Source of the DNA: Tenacibaculum holothuriorum
GTDB lineage: Bacteria > Bacteroidota > Bacteroidia > Flavobacteriales > Flavobacteriaceae
Assembly: GCF_002120225.1 (NCBI RefSeq)
Contig: NZ_LAPZ01000013.1
Coordinates: forward strand, 47,993 to 111,992
DNA: 64,000 nucleotides
Direction: 5' to 3'
The notes beneath the pieces are model-generated. The model did not search any database, was not told where the DNA came from, and saw only the letters and a program-made list of their open reading frames with translations. Below are positions 44,309-53,781 of this stretch, piece after piece. Each line of letters starts with the position of its first letter. Position 1 is the stretch's first letter. Made by a program: the position numbers and the translations under genes.

Positions 44309-46306
44309 ATGACATTTAAAGAACAAATTCAACAAGGAATACCGAATATATTACCTCCAAAAAAGGAATATGATACCACTATAAATCATGCTCCAAAACG
44401 TAAAGAAATACTAACAGATGAAGAAAAGAAGTTAGCATTAAGAAATGCTTTACGTTATTTTGATAAAAAGGATCATGCAGAATTATTACCTGAGTTTAAA
44501 GAGGAATTAGAAAAATACGGACGTATTTACATGTATCGTTTTAGACCAGATTACAGAATGTATGCCCGTCCAATTGAAGAATATCCTGGGAATTCTTTAC
44601 AAGCAAGATCTATCATGGTAATGATTCAAAATAACTTAGACTATGCCGTTGCACAACACCCACATGAACTAATTACGTATGGAGGTAATGGAGCTGTATT
44701 TTCTAACTGGGCACAGTATTTATTAACCATGAAGTACTTATCTGAAATGACAGATGAGCAAACTTTGGTAATGTATTCAGGACACCCAATGGGATTATTC
44801 CCTTCACATAAAGATGCACCGAGAGTAGTTGTAACTAATGGAATGATGATTCCTAATTATTCTAAGCCAGACGATTGGGAAAAATTCAATGCATTGGGAG
44901 TAACTCAGTACGGTCAAATGACAGCTGGTAGTTATATGTATATTGGTCCACAAGGGATTGTTCATGGAACAACTATTACCGTATTAAACGGATTTAGAAA
45001 AATAGGGAAGTCTCCAAAAGGAAACTTATTTGTGACTGCTGGTTTAGGAGGAATGAGTGGAGCACAACCGAAAGCTGGAAACATTGCAGGATGTATTACC
45101 GTTTGTGCTGAGGTGAATCCGAAGATTACACAAGTGCGTTTAGATCAAAAATGGATCGATGAAAAGATTACTGATTTAGATGAATTAGTAGCGCGTGTTC
45201 GCAAGGCAAAAGAAAGCAAAGAAGTTGTTTCTTTAGCATACTTAGGAAATGTTGTAGACGTTTGGGAGAAGTTTGCAGAAGAAGATATTCATATTGATTT
45301 AGGGTCAGATCAAACTTCGTTACACAATCCTTGGGCAGGAGGATATTATCCAGCGGATATTTCGTTTGAAGAATCAAATGAAATGATGGCGAATAATCCT
45401 GAGTTATTTAAGGAGAAAGTGCAAGAAACTTTACGTCGTCATGCAAAAGCAATTAATAAGCATACAGCAAAAGGAACCTACTTCTTCGATTATGGAAATG
45501 CCTTCTTATTAGAAGCAAGTAGAGCAGGAGCAGATGTAATGAATCCAAATCCAACTTTAGGAAGAGAATTTAAATACCCAAGTTACGTACAAGATATTAT
45601 GGGACCAATGTGTTTTGATTATGGTTTTGGACCATTCCGTTGGGTATGTGCTTCAGGTAAGCCAGAAGATTTAGCTAAAACAGATGCAATTGCTTGCGAA
45701 GTTTTAGAAGAAATCATGAAAAATTCACCAGAAGAAATTCAGCAACAAATGGCCGATAATATTCAGTGGATTAAAGGAGCTCAAGAGAATAAATTAGTAG
45801 TAGGGTCTCAAGCACGTATTTTATATGCAGATGCTGAAGGACGTATGAAAATAGCGCAAGCATTTAATGAAGCTATCGAAAGGGGAGAAATTGGTCCAGT
45901 AGTATTAGGTCGTGATCATCATGATGTATCTGGAACTGATTCACCTTATAGAGAAACTTCGAATATTTACGACGGTTCTCGTTTTACAGCAGATATGGCT
46001 ATTCATAATGTAATTGGAGATAGTTTTAGAGGTGCAACTTGGGTCTCAATCCACAATGGAGGTGGAGTAGGATGGGGTGAAGTTATGAACGGAGGATTTG
46101 GCATGCTTCTTGATGGTTCTTTAGATGCATCAAGACGCTTAAAATCAATGCTTTTCTGGGATGTTAATAACGGAATTGCACGAAGAAGTTGGGCACGAAA
46201 TGAAGAAGCTGTTTTTGCAATAAAACGTGCTATGGAAGTAGAACCTAATTTAAAAGTTACACTTCCTAATATAGTAGATGATGCTTTGTTAAATAATGTA
46301 GAATAA
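44309..46306 (+). CDS. hutU: Urocanate hydratase
   Basis: 665 residues, about 100 more than the Pseudomonas-type enzyme; the long form is also seen in other Bacteroidota and eukaryotes. It hydrates urocanate to imidazolone propionate using tightly bound NAD. Visible: YGGNGAVFSNWAQY, GRxxxGYMYIGPQGIVHG, GGMSGAQPKAGNIAGC (NAD site), and GAT(W)VSIHNGGGVGWGEVMNGGFG near the end. hutI and hutG do not follow here; DUF4136 comes next after a gap, so the rest of the pathway must be elsewhere. Confidence 0.95.
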   Translation: MTFKEQIQQGIPNILPPKKEYDTTINHAPKRKEILTDEEKKLALRNALRYFDKKDHAELLPEFKEELEKYGRIYMYRFRPDYRMYARPIEEYPGNSLQARSIMVMIQNNLDYAVAQHPHELITYGGNGAVFSNWAQYLLTMKYLSEMTDEQTLVMYSGHPMGLFPSHKDAPRVVVTNGMMIPNYSKPDDWEKFNALGVTQYGQMTAGSYMYIGPQGIVHGTTITVLNGFRKIGKSPKGNLFVTAGLGGMSGAQPKAGNIAGCITVCAEVNPKITQVRLDQKWIDEKITDLDELVARVRKAKESKEVVSLAYLGNVVDVWEKFAEEDIHIDLGSDQTSLHNPWAGGYYPADISFEESNEMMANNPELFKEKVQETLRRHAKAINKHTAKGTYFFDYGNAFLLEASRAGADVMNPNPTLGREFKYPSYVQDIMGPMCFDYGFGPFRWVCASGKPEDLAKTDAIACEVLEEIMKNSPEEIQQQMADNIQWIKGAQENKLVVGSQARILYADAEGRMKIAQAFNEAIERGEIGPVVLGRDHHDVSGTDSPYRETSNIYDGSRFTADMAIHNVIGDSFRGATWVSIHNGGGVGWGEVMNGGFGMLLDGSLDASRRLKSMLFWDVNNGIARRSWARNEEAVFAIKRAMEVEPNLKVTLPNIVDDALLNNVE

Positions 46307-46377
46307 TCTTTACCCTTAAATACCTTAAGAGTAGTGGTTGTTGTACATTTTAAATGTTTAATTTAAAGCCTTTTAAA

Positions 46378-46917
46378 ATGAAATTAGTAAAACCACTACT
46401 CTTATTTCTTACACTTAGTTTATTTACTGCATGTAGTTCAGTTAAAGTAGCAACTGATTACGATACCAAAGTAAATTTCAATGAATATAAAACCTTTGCT
46501 TTTTACAAAACAGGTATTGATAAAGCACCAATTTCTGATTTAGATAAAAAGAGAATTATGCGTGCTGTTGAGGCTGAATTAATAGCCAAAGGAATGACAA
46601 AATCATCTAATCCAGATGTGCTGGTTAGTTTATTTACAAAATCAAGAGAACGAATTAATATAAATGAAAATAACTTCGGTTACGGCTGGGGTTGGCATCC
46701 ATGGATGTGGGGAGGTCCAAACCGTATCAATGTAAATCAGTATACTGAGGGTACTTTATTTTTAGATATTATTGATGCTAAAAAGAAAGAATTGGTATGG
46801 CAAGGAATTGGTAGTGGAGCTTTGAAAATGAGTAATATGGAAAAAAGAGAAGCTCGTATCAAAGAATTTGTTAAAGAAATTATGGCAAAATACCCTCCAG
46901 GTAGCGAAAAGAAGTAA
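46378..46917 (+). CDS. DUF4136 lipoprotein
   Basis: 179 residues from ATG at 46378 (frame open from 46354). Lipobox LFTACSSVKV with Cys near residue 19. The mature part VATDYDTKVNFNEYKTFAFYKTG is the hallmark start of DUF4136, and GTLFLDIIDAKKKELVWQGIGSGAL is its second core motif. A WGWHPWMWGGP stretch in the middle is usual for the family. Function unknown; probably a periplasmic or outer-membrane lipoprotein. It stands alone with its own terminator. Confidence 0.85.
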   Translation: MKLVKPLLLFLTLSLFTACSSVKVATDYDTKVNFNEYKTFAFYKTGIDKAPISDLDKKRIMRAVEAELIAKGMTKSSNPDVLVSLFTKSRERININENNFGYGWGWHPWMWGGPNRINVNQYTEGTLFLDIIDAKKKELVWQGIGSGALKMSNMEKREARIKEFVKEIMAKYPPGSEKK

Positions 46918-46940
46918 ACATAAAGAAGTTTTAAAACTTT

Positions 46941-46975
46941 AAAAACGTCAAGCTAAATTTTAGCTTGACGTTTTT
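46941..46975 (+). terminator. Terminator of the DUF4136 gene
   Basis: AAAAACGTCAAGCTAAA pairs with TTTAGCTTGACGTTTTT and is followed by T residues, 24 bp after the stop codon. A tidy, strong intrinsic terminator. Confidence 0.9.
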
Positions 46976-47062
46976 TTATAAAAAAATGTTAAAGAAAATG
47001 TAACAAATCAACTTTTTTTTCTTCTGATAGGAAATTAATAAAATCAACAAAACCAAAATACT

Positions 47063-47950
47063 ATGAGATTAGTTATAGAGAATTTAACTAAAACTTACAA
47101 AAATGGTGTAAAAGCTATTGATAATTTAAATTTAGAAATTGGTACAGGAATGTTTGGGTTATTAGGACCTAATGGAGCAGGTAAATCGTCTTTAATGCGT
47201 ACCATTGCAACTTTACAAAGTCCAGATGGAGGATCTATTACTTTTGATGGAATCAACGTATTAAAAAATCCGATGGAATTTAGAAAAACATTAGGGTATT
47301 TACCACAATCGTTTGGAGTGTACCCAAAAATGTCAGCAGAAGATTTATTAGACTACTTTGCTACTTTAAAAGGAATTTCTTCAAAAGCCGATCGTCAAAA
47401 AATTATCAAAGAAGTTTTAGAAATAACTAACTTATATGAAGTAAGAAAAAAGTATGTAGCTGGTTATTCTGGAGGAATGAAACAACGTTTTGGAATTGCT
47501 CAGTTATTATTAAATAATCCGAAATTAATTATTGTAGATGAGCCAACTGCAGGATTAGACCCAGCAGAAAGAAGACGGTTCTTAAATGTTCTTAGAGAAG
47601 TAGGAACCAATTCAACAGTAATATTTTCTACACATATAGTAGAAGATGTAAAGGAATTGTGTAATGAAATGGCAATTTTAAACGGAGGTAGAATTTTAAA
47701 ACATACAACTCCGTTAGAATCAACCAAAGAAATTGAAGGACAAATCTGGACAAAAAGTATTGATCGAGACGATTTAGAAAAACACGAAGCCGAGTATAAT
47801 GTGCTTTCTTCAAACTATAATGAAGATAATTCATTAAACATTCGAGTGTTTTCTGAAACACAACCTTCTGAAGATTTTATAGCTACAAAACCTCAGTTAG
47901 ATGATGTGTATTTTATTGCTTTAAAACAAGATGAACCTGTTACTGCGTAA
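47063..47950 (+). CDS. ABC transporter ATP-binding protein
   Basis: 295 residues, of the ABC-2 exporter type. Walker A GPNGAGKSS (about 34-42), signature YSGGMKQRFGIAQ, Walker B IIVDEPTAGLDP, switch STHIVEDVKEL. The C-terminal ~75 residues are an accessory domain (EIEGQIWTKSIDRDDLEKHE). It precedes the permease-peptidase fusion by 35 bp and surely serves as its ATPase. Substrate unknown. Confidence 0.93.
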   Translation: MRLVIENLTKTYKNGVKAIDNLNLEIGTGMFGLLGPNGAGKSSLMRTIATLQSPDGGSITFDGINVLKNPMEFRKTLGYLPQSFGVYPKMSAEDLLDYFATLKGISSKADRQKIIKEVLEITNLYEVRKKYVAGYSGGMKQRFGIAQLLLNNPKLIIVDEPTAGLDPAERRRFLNVLREVGTNSTVIFSTHIVEDVKELCNEMAILNGGRILKHTTPLESTKEIEGQIWTKSIDRDDLEKHEAEYNVLSSNYNEDNSLNIRVFSETQPSEDFIATKPQLDDVYFIALKQDEPVTA

Positions 47951-47985
47951 GTAAAAGGTAACGTTGAATTTAAAAAGATAAAATT

Positions 47986-50900
47986 ATGTTTTCTACAATA
48001 TTTACACACGAACTTAAATACTGGTTTAAGAAACCAGCGTTTTATATTTATGCAGCCATACTTTTTATAATTTCTATATTTTTCTCTGCAGCTTCTGCAG
48101 GAATTTTTGATAGTATTACAGTTTCTGTTGGAGGTAACAAGATTGTAAATTCACCTATGGGAATTTATGGAATGTTTAACGGAATGTCGCAGCTTATTTT
48201 CTTTTTATTACCATCAATTATTGGGGTAACTATTTTTAGAGATTATAAGAGTGAAATGCACTCGATATTATATTCTTATCCATTTACGAAAGCAAGTTAT
48301 TTATTCGCAAAATTTTTAAGCGGATTGATAATTGTTACCTTACTTGTTTTTGTAATTGGGTTAGCAGTAATGATTGGTTTTAGATTACCAGGAACCAATT
48401 CTGAAATTGTTGGAGCTTTTAATTTCGGATCATATTTACACTCGTATTTAGTATATATAATTCCGAATTTAATCTTATTTGGAGCTATTGTTTTTGCAGT
48501 AGTAACTTTTACAAGAAATATTGCAGCAGGATTTATTACTGTAATTGCATTAATGTTTATTCAAGGATTAACGCAAGGACTATTGTCAGAAGAAGAAAAC
48601 CGATTTTTAGCAGGTTTAATTGACCCTTACGGAAATGCATCACTTCAATATTATACAAGATATTGGACGCTGGCTGAACAAAATGATTTATCACTACCAT
48701 TTAAAGGCTTAATTATTTACAACAGATTACTTTGGTTGGGAGTTGCAGGTGTAGTTTTTGGTTTAGTTTACAAGTATTTTTCATTTAGTCAAAGTGCAAT
48801 TTCATTATCATTCTTTAAAAAGGAAAAAGGAGAAAGAGTAACAAAGAAAAATTTTGGAGGAATTACTAGAGTTCAATTACCAAAGGTAAATTATAATTTT
48901 TCTTTTGTTGAAAATTTAAAAGCTGCTTGGAAATTAGCAAAAGTAGATTTTAAATATATAGTTAAAGCTTTACCGTTTATAGCTATTGTTTTAGTAGGTT
49001 TAATTTTAGCGTTAATAACCTTGTCTGAAGTAGGTAATATTTTAGGAACTAAAACATTACCTGTAACTTGGAAAACATTACAAAGTGCAACAGGTGCATT
49101 TGTGTTACCAATTAACTTAATTACTTTTTTATATGCAGGTATGTTGGTGCATAGGGGAAAAATGGCAAAAGCGAATCATTTAGTAGATGTTACACCAACA
49201 CCAAACTGGGTTTTATGGTTATCTAAATTAATCGCTTTATTAAAAGTACAATTAATTTTATTAGCAGTAGTAATGTTGTCAGGGGTAATTTATCAAACTT
49301 ATAAAGGGTTTTATAATTTTGAAATTACGCACTATATGTACGAATTGTTTGTACTACAGTTTTTACATTTTGCTATTTGGGCGTTAATGGCATTGTTTAT
49401 TCAAACTTTAGTAGGAAATGCTTATTTAGGATTGTTCATCTTATTAGTATTAAACATTGGTTTACCATTGTTAACTTTAGCTGGAGTAGAACAATCTATT
49501 TTTAAATATAACCAAGGACCATCTTTCAGATATTCAGACATGAATGGTTATGGTTCTTCTTTAAGAAGCTATTTAATCTATAAAACATATTGGTTACTAG
49601 GTGGATTAATATTATTAGTATTTACAAGTTTGTTTTGGGTACGTGGAATTCCACATTCATTCAAAGAAAGATTATCAATATTTAAGGAACGTTTTAATGT
49701 AAAAACAGGAGGGGTAATAGCTGTTTTATTAATTGGTTTCTTAGGAATAGGAGGAAATCTTTACTATGAAAATAATATTAAAAACAAACGTACTTCAAGA
49801 AAAGAACGAGAAGAGCAAAGAGTACAATGGGAAAAGGATTATAAAAAGTACGAAGGAAAAGCACAACCAAGAATTGTTGCTGTAAACGTAGATGTGAATA
49901 TTTTTCCGAAGAAATTAGATTTTAATGCTTCAGGAACGTATAAAATGATTAATAAAACGAATGAAGCTATTGATAGTTTATTCTTAGATCATAACTCATA
50001 TCCAAGTACTTTTGAATTTAATAAACCAGTAACCTTAGTTCATGAAGATACGATTCAAAACTTTGATATTTATCAGTTAGAAAAATCGTTACAACCTGGT
50101 GATAGTTTAGAACTAAATTTTACGGTTAAAAACAAAGAGAATACCTTCTTTAGAAAGAATTCACCAGTGCGTTACAATGGTACGTTTATTAATAACTTCC
50201 AATTATTTCCAAGATTTGGATATCAAGACGGAAGCGAACTTACCGATAATAAAACTCGTAAGAAATACGGATTACCAAAGAACGATTTAAAACCACATCC
50301 GTCAGATAGTACAGCTTTAGGAAATACCTATATTTCTAAAGATGCAGATTGGATAGATTTTGAAGCAACAGTATCTACTTCAGAAGATCAAATAGCTATT
50401 GCTCCAGGGTATTTGCAAAAGGAATGGATTAAAGATGGACGTCGTTATTTCCATTATAAAATGGATAGTAAGATCTTAAATTTCTATGCATTTAATTCAG
50501 CAAAGTACCAAGTTAAGAAAGATAAGTGGAATGATGTAAATTTAGAAATCTACTATCAAAAAGGACACGAATATAACTTAGATCGAATGATGAAAGGAAT
50601 TAAAGCTTCTTTAGATTATAACTCTAAAAACTTTAGTCCATATCAGCACAAACAAGTTCGTATTATTGAGTTCCCTAAAACAGGAGGAAGTTTTGCACAA
50701 TCGTTCCCGAATACTATTCCATATTCAGAAAGTGTTGGGTTTATTGCTGAGGTGAATAAAGAAGATACAGGAGTAGATTATCCGTTTGCAATTACTGTAC
50801 ACGAACTAGCGCATCAATGGTTTGCACATCAGGTAATTGGTGCTGATGTTTTAGGAGCAACAATGATGTCTGAAAGTATGTCAGAATACGTTTCTTTAAA

Positions 50901-51642
50901 AGTCTTAGAACATGCAGAAGGAAAATCGGAAATGCGTAAGTTTTTAAAGAAAGCTTTAGATGGATATTTAACACAACGTACTTTCGAGCGTAAACGTGAA
51001 AAGCCATTAATGTATAATGATGGACAAGGATATATTCATTACCAAAAAGGATCGTTAGTTTTTTATGCATTAAGTGATTATATCGGTGAAGAAAAATTGA
51101 ATAATGCTTTAAAAGAGTATGTAGAAAAAGTAAAGTTTCAAAACGCTCCGTATACAACTTCTATCGAAATGGTAGATAAAATACGTGAAGTTACTCCCGA
51201 TAGTTTACAATACGTAATTAAAGACATGTTTGAAACAATTACATTGTACAGAAACCGTATCACTAAGGTAGATTCTAAAAAGTTAGACAACGGAAAATAT
51301 CAGGTAGATATTGAGTTCGACGTATCTAAATATCGTAATGATGATAAAGGAAAACGCTTTTACGGAGAAAAAGTAGGAGATACAATTTCGTATAAAACTG
51401 AAAAAATGAAAAAACCTATTCTTTCGGTTCCATTAGCTGATTATATAGATATAGGAATTTTTGGAGAAACCGAAGTAGATGGTAAGAAAAAAGAAAAAGA
51501 ACTGTATTTAAAGAAACATAAGATTACTCAAATTCATAACAAGATTTCAATTATTGTTGATGAAAAACCTATTGAAGTTGGTGTAGATCCTTACAACAAA
51601 TTAATAGATACTCAATCCGACGATAATAGAAGAAAGTTATAA
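47986..51642 (+). CDS. ABC-2 permease fused to M1 aminopeptidase
   Basis: 1218 residues. Residues 1-600 contain about twelve membrane helices in two six-helix blocks (1-270 and 320-600), as in ABC-2 transporters. Residues 640-1218 form an M1-type peptidase: zinc-binding HELAH at 939-943, third ligand Glu963 in MSESMSEYVSL, so the spacer is one residue longer than the classic M1 spacing; a GGSFAQSFPNTIPYSES stretch replaces the usual GAMEN exopeptidase motif, which means free amino-terminus recognition is not certain. The ATPase is the gene before it. It may export and process peptides in one step; the substrate is unknown. Confidence 0.9.
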   Translation: MFSTIFTHELKYWFKKPAFYIYAAILFIISIFFSAASAGIFDSITVSVGGNKIVNSPMGIYGMFNGMSQLIFFLLPSIIGVTIFRDYKSEMHSILYSYPFTKASYLFAKFLSGLIIVTLLVFVIGLAVMIGFRLPGTNSEIVGAFNFGSYLHSYLVYIIPNLILFGAIVFAVVTFTRNIAAGFITVIALMFIQGLTQGLLSEEENRFLAGLIDPYGNASLQYYTRYWTLAEQNDLSLPFKGLIIYNRLLWLGVAGVVFGLVYKYFSFSQSAISLSFFKKEKGERVTKKNFGGITRVQLPKVNYNFSFVENLKAAWKLAKVDFKYIVKALPFIAIVLVGLILALITLSEVGNILGTKTLPVTWKTLQSATGAFVLPINLITFLYAGMLVHRGKMAKANHLVDVTPTPNWVLWLSKLIALLKVQLILLAVVMLSGVIYQTYKGFYNFEITHYMYELFVLQFLHFAIWALMALFIQTLVGNAYLGLFILLVLNIGLPLLTLAGVEQSIFKYNQGPSFRYSDMNGYGSSLRSYLIYKTYWLLGGLILLVFTSLFWVRGIPHSFKERLSIFKERFNVKTGGVIAVLLIGFLGIGGNLYYENNIKNKRTSRKEREEQRVQWEKDYKKYEGKAQPRIVAVNVDVNIFPKKLDFNASGTYKMINKTNEAIDSLFLDHNSYPSTFEFNKPVTLVHEDTIQNFDIYQLEKSLQPGDSLELNFTVKNKENTFFRKNSPVRYNGTFINNFQLFPRFGYQDGSELTDNKTRKKYGLPKNDLKPHPSDSTALGNTYISKDADWIDFEATVSTSEDQIAIAPGYLQKEWIKDGRRYFHYKMDSKILNFYAFNSAKYQVKKDKWNDVNLEIYYQKGHEYNLDRMMKGIKASLDYNSKNFSPYQHKQVRIIEFPKTGGSFAQSFPNTIPYSESVGFIAEVNKEDTGVDYPFAITVHELAHQWFAHQVIGADVLGATMMSESMSEYVSLKVLEHAEGKSEMRKFLKKALDGYLTQRTFERKREKPLMYNDGQGYIHYQKGSLVFYALSDYIGEEKLNNALKEYVEKVKFQNAPYTTSIEMVDKIREVTPDSLQYVIKDMFETITLYRNRITKVDSKKLDNGKYQVDIEFDVSKYRNDDKGKRFYGEKVGDTISYKTEKMKKPILSVPLADYIDIGIFGETEVDGKKKEKELYLKKHKITQIHNKISIIVDEKPIEVGVDPYNKLIDTQSDDNRRKL

Positions 51643-51668
51643 ATTAGTTTATTTAGTATTTTGATTTT

Positions 51669-51696
51669 AAAAGACTGTCTGTAAAGGCAGTCTTTT
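51669..51696 (+). terminator. Terminator of the ABC-M1 operon
   Basis: AAAAGACTG pairs with CAGTCTTTT and is followed by T-run, 26 bp beyond the stop codon at 51642. Confidence 0.85.
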
Positions 51697-51714
51697 TTTG
51701 TGTATAAAAACTAT

Positions 51715-51722
51715 TACTTTTG
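51715..51722 (+). promoter_or_regulatory. -7 element of the DUF5522 gene
   Basis: TACTTTTG, a full TAnnTTTG match, ends five bases before the ATG at 51728, so the message should be leaderless. The nearest upstream TTTG (51697-51700) has only a 14-bp spacer, so the -33 side is weak. Confidence 0.5.
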
Positions 51723-51727
51723 CAGTT

Positions 51728-51895
51728 ATGTATAGGCAACGTATAGAATTAGAAGAAGGAGATTATTATCTTAATGAGCAAGGTTATAAAGTGTTTACAG
51801 AACAATTTCATTTAAGAAGAGGGTATTGCTGTAAGAGTGGATGTAAACACTGTCCATATGGTTATGATAAAAAAACAGATAGTTTTAAAAAATAA
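51728..51895 (+). CDS. DUF5522 small cysteine-rich protein
   Basis: 55 residues from ATG at 51728; the open frame begins earlier at 51698, inside the terminator, so the later start is right. C-terminal motif RRGYCCKSGCKHCPYGYDK, with four Cys in a CC-x3-C-x2-C pattern, is the DUF5522 signature, likely a metal-binding knuckle. The family is widespread and functionally unknown. Its -7 element suggests a leaderless transcript. Confidence 0.85.
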   Translation: MYRQRIELEEGDYYLNEQGYKVFTEQFHLRRGYCCKSGCKHCPYGYDKKTDSFKK

Positions 51896-51942
51896 GTGAC
51901 TATTATAACGTTATTGTATCTAAAGAAGTAAATAAAACAACA

Positions 51943-52656
51943 ATGATAAAAAGAGTATTAATTTTTATAGTAGCATTACAATTTATTGGTTGTGCAGAAT
52001 TACAAAAAGTAGTAAATCAATTACCAAATCAAGGAGGAGTTTTAACCCAAGAACAAATAGGTAGTGGTTTACGACAAGCATTAGATAATGGTATTCAAAA
52101 CCAAGTATCTAAGTTAACAGCTAAAGACGGATTTTATAAAAACAATTTGGTGAAAATTTTATTACCAAAAGAGTTACGTGTTGTAGATGAAGGATTACGT
52201 AAAATAGGTTTAAGTTCATTAGCAGATGAAGGGCTAAGAGCTATTAACAGAACTGCAGAGGATGCTGTAAAGACGGCAACTCCTATTTTTGTTAATGCAG
52301 TAAAAGAAATTACTTTTAACGATGCTAAAAACATTTTATTAGGAGAACAAAATGCAGCTACAATGTATTTAGAAGGAAAAACAAATACAGCGTTATACAA
52401 TCAGTTTAATCCTGTGATTAAGAATTCATTTGCTAAAGTTGGAGCTGATAAGATTTGGGGAGATTTAATTACAAAATACAATAGTATTCCATTTGTAAAA
52501 AAAGTGAATCCAGATTTAACAGATTATGTAACTACCGAAGCTTTAAAAGGAGTGTTTACTATGATTGCTGTTGAAGAAAAAGGAATACGTGAAAAAGTAG
52601 GACTAAGAAATACAGCTCTTTTACGTAAAGTATTTGCATTACAGGATAACAGATAA
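51943..52656 (+). CDS. DUF4197 lipoprotein
   Basis: 237 residues. Lipobox QFIGCAELQK with Cys at about residue 17. The mature part has the DUF4197 pattern: LTQEQIGSGLRQALDNGIQNQVSKL, KILLPKELRVVDEGLRKIG, INRTAEDAVKTATPIFVNAVKEIT, ending VEEKGIREKVGLRNTALLRKVF. Predicted mostly alpha-helical and periplasmic. Function unknown. It follows the DUF5522 gene by 47 bp and may share its transcript. Confidence 0.88.
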   Translation: MIKRVLIFIVALQFIGCAELQKVVNQLPNQGGVLTQEQIGSGLRQALDNGIQNQVSKLTAKDGFYKNNLVKILLPKELRVVDEGLRKIGLSSLADEGLRAINRTAEDAVKTATPIFVNAVKEITFNDAKNILLGEQNAATMYLEGKTNTALYNQFNPVIKNSFAKVGADKIWGDLITKYNSIPFVKKVNPDLTDYVTTEALKGVFTMIAVEEKGIREKVGLRNTALLRKVFALQDNR

Positions 52657-52683
52657 TTTATTTTTATTTTAAAATATTACAAG

Positions 52684-52710
52684 AGCTTTCTATTAGTAGG
52701 AAGCTTTTTT
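52684..52710 (+). terminator. Terminator of the DUF4197 gene
   Basis: AGCTTTC pairs with GGAAGCT (one G-U pair) around an 8-base loop and is followed by TTTTTT, 27 bp after the stop codon. Confidence 0.75.
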
Positions 52711-52806
52711 TATAGGAAAAATCCCCAATTATAAATAATGAGTTAAATATTTTACTGAAAATCAAATAATTATGTATATTTATGTTGTCGTTTAACCAAA
52801 GTAAAA

Positions 52807-53007
52807 ATGTCAAGAGTCAGTCAATTATTTAAATACCGTAAGCATCTTGAAGAGAGATACAGGAAATTGATTGAAAGAGCTAATGATTATAAGTATGAAG
52901 ACGAATGCAAGAGCGATCGTTCGGCTTTTAAAGCAATGAAAGTTTTAGAAAAACTGAACAGATTAAAATATCTTGATAAAGACATTACATCAAATTCTAT
53001 TGCGTAG
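52807..53007 (+). CDS. Small helical protein, unknown
   Basis: 66 residues, highly charged, predicted all-alpha (YRKHLEERYRKLIERANDYKYED, then AFKAMKVLEKLNRLKYL). Not a transmembrane protein. I think similar small proteins are conserved in Flavobacteriia but do not know a name. The 3' end overlaps the convergent BtuF-like gene by 18 bp. A TATATTTA -7-like element lies about 25 bp upstream. Confidence 0.65.
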   Translation: MSRVSQLFKYRKHLEERYRKLIERANDYKYEDECKSDRSAFKAMKVLEKLNRLKYLDKDITSNSIA

Positions 53008-53781
53008 CTGTTTAAAATAATCAAAAGACTTTAACAATCTACTTCCGTACCAAGAAAAGAGTTCCCCGTCAACATATACTGTTTTGGCGTGGTGACTGTG
53101 CCTGTCTATTTCGAAAGCATGTTCATCTTTAAAAGGATAAGGTTCAGAAGAAAGGAATACCAAATCTGGGTCGCCTTCTAAACTAATTTTTTTCAACTCA
53201 ACTTCTGGGTAACGCTCTTTATTTGCGTAAATATTTTTGAATTTGTTCAATTCTAAAATATGATTGATAAAGGTATTGTTCGCAGCAACCATCCATGGTT
53301 TTCTCCAAATAAAGTATGCCACTTTTTTTTCTTCTTTATCTTTAATGAAGTTTTTAAAATCGTTGAGTTTAAAATCTAGCTTTATGTTGATTTTTGAAGC
53401 TTCTGTTCTACGTGAAAATAACTCTCCATATTGAGATATTAATTCTTTGGCATCATTTAAAGTATAAATGTCTGCAACATGCACAGGAGCTATTTGTTCG
53501 CAAGCGTCAACAATTTCTTTGGTGTTTTCTTCTTTGTTACAAAGAATAATATCGGGTTGAAGCTCTTTTATTGTATCAATTTTAATGTTTTTTGTTCCTC
53601 CAACAATGGTTTTAGTTTTTCGTAAATGAATAGGATGAACACAAAACTTCGTAATTCCTACAAGTTGTTCTTCCAATCCCAAGTCAACTAATAATTCTGT
53701 TTGACTTGGAACTAGAGAGATGATTCTTTTGGGAGTTTTATGAAGTTCAAAAACTCTATTTATTTGATCTTTAAATATCAT
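52990..53781 (-). CDS. BtuF-like helical-backbone metal receptor without signal peptide
   Basis: 263 residues. Type III periplasmic-binding fold: RIISLVPSQTELLVDLGLEEQLVGITKFCVHP, VGGTKNIKIDTIKELQPDIILCN, WMVAANNTFINHILELNKFKNI and GDPDLVFLSSEPYPFKDEHA. It binds B12, haem or siderophores in its relatives. The N-terminus [13 protein letters not shown] has no signal peptide, so it may be cytoplasmic, as is usual for this sub-group in Bacteroidota. It shares one base with the pyrF stop (TAATG), so it is translated from the pyrF message. Ligand unknown. Confidence 0.85.
   Translation of the reverse strand: MIFKDQINRVFELHKTPKRIISLVPSQTELLVDLGLEEQLVGITKFCVHPIHLRKTKTIVGGTKNIKIDTIKELQPDIILCNKEENTKEIVDACEQIAPVHVADIYTLNDAKELISQYGELFSRRTEASKINIKLDFKLNDFKNFIKDKEEKKVAYFIWRKPWMVAANNTFINHILELNKFKNIYANKERYPEVELKKISLEGDPDLVFLSSEPYPFKDEHAFEIDRHSHHAKTVYVDGELFSWYGSRLLKSFDYFKQLRNRI

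Noticed and set aside
50792..51157. 121-residue antisense ORF
   Set aside because: Opposite the peptidase half of the ABC-M1 fusion; no independent evidence.
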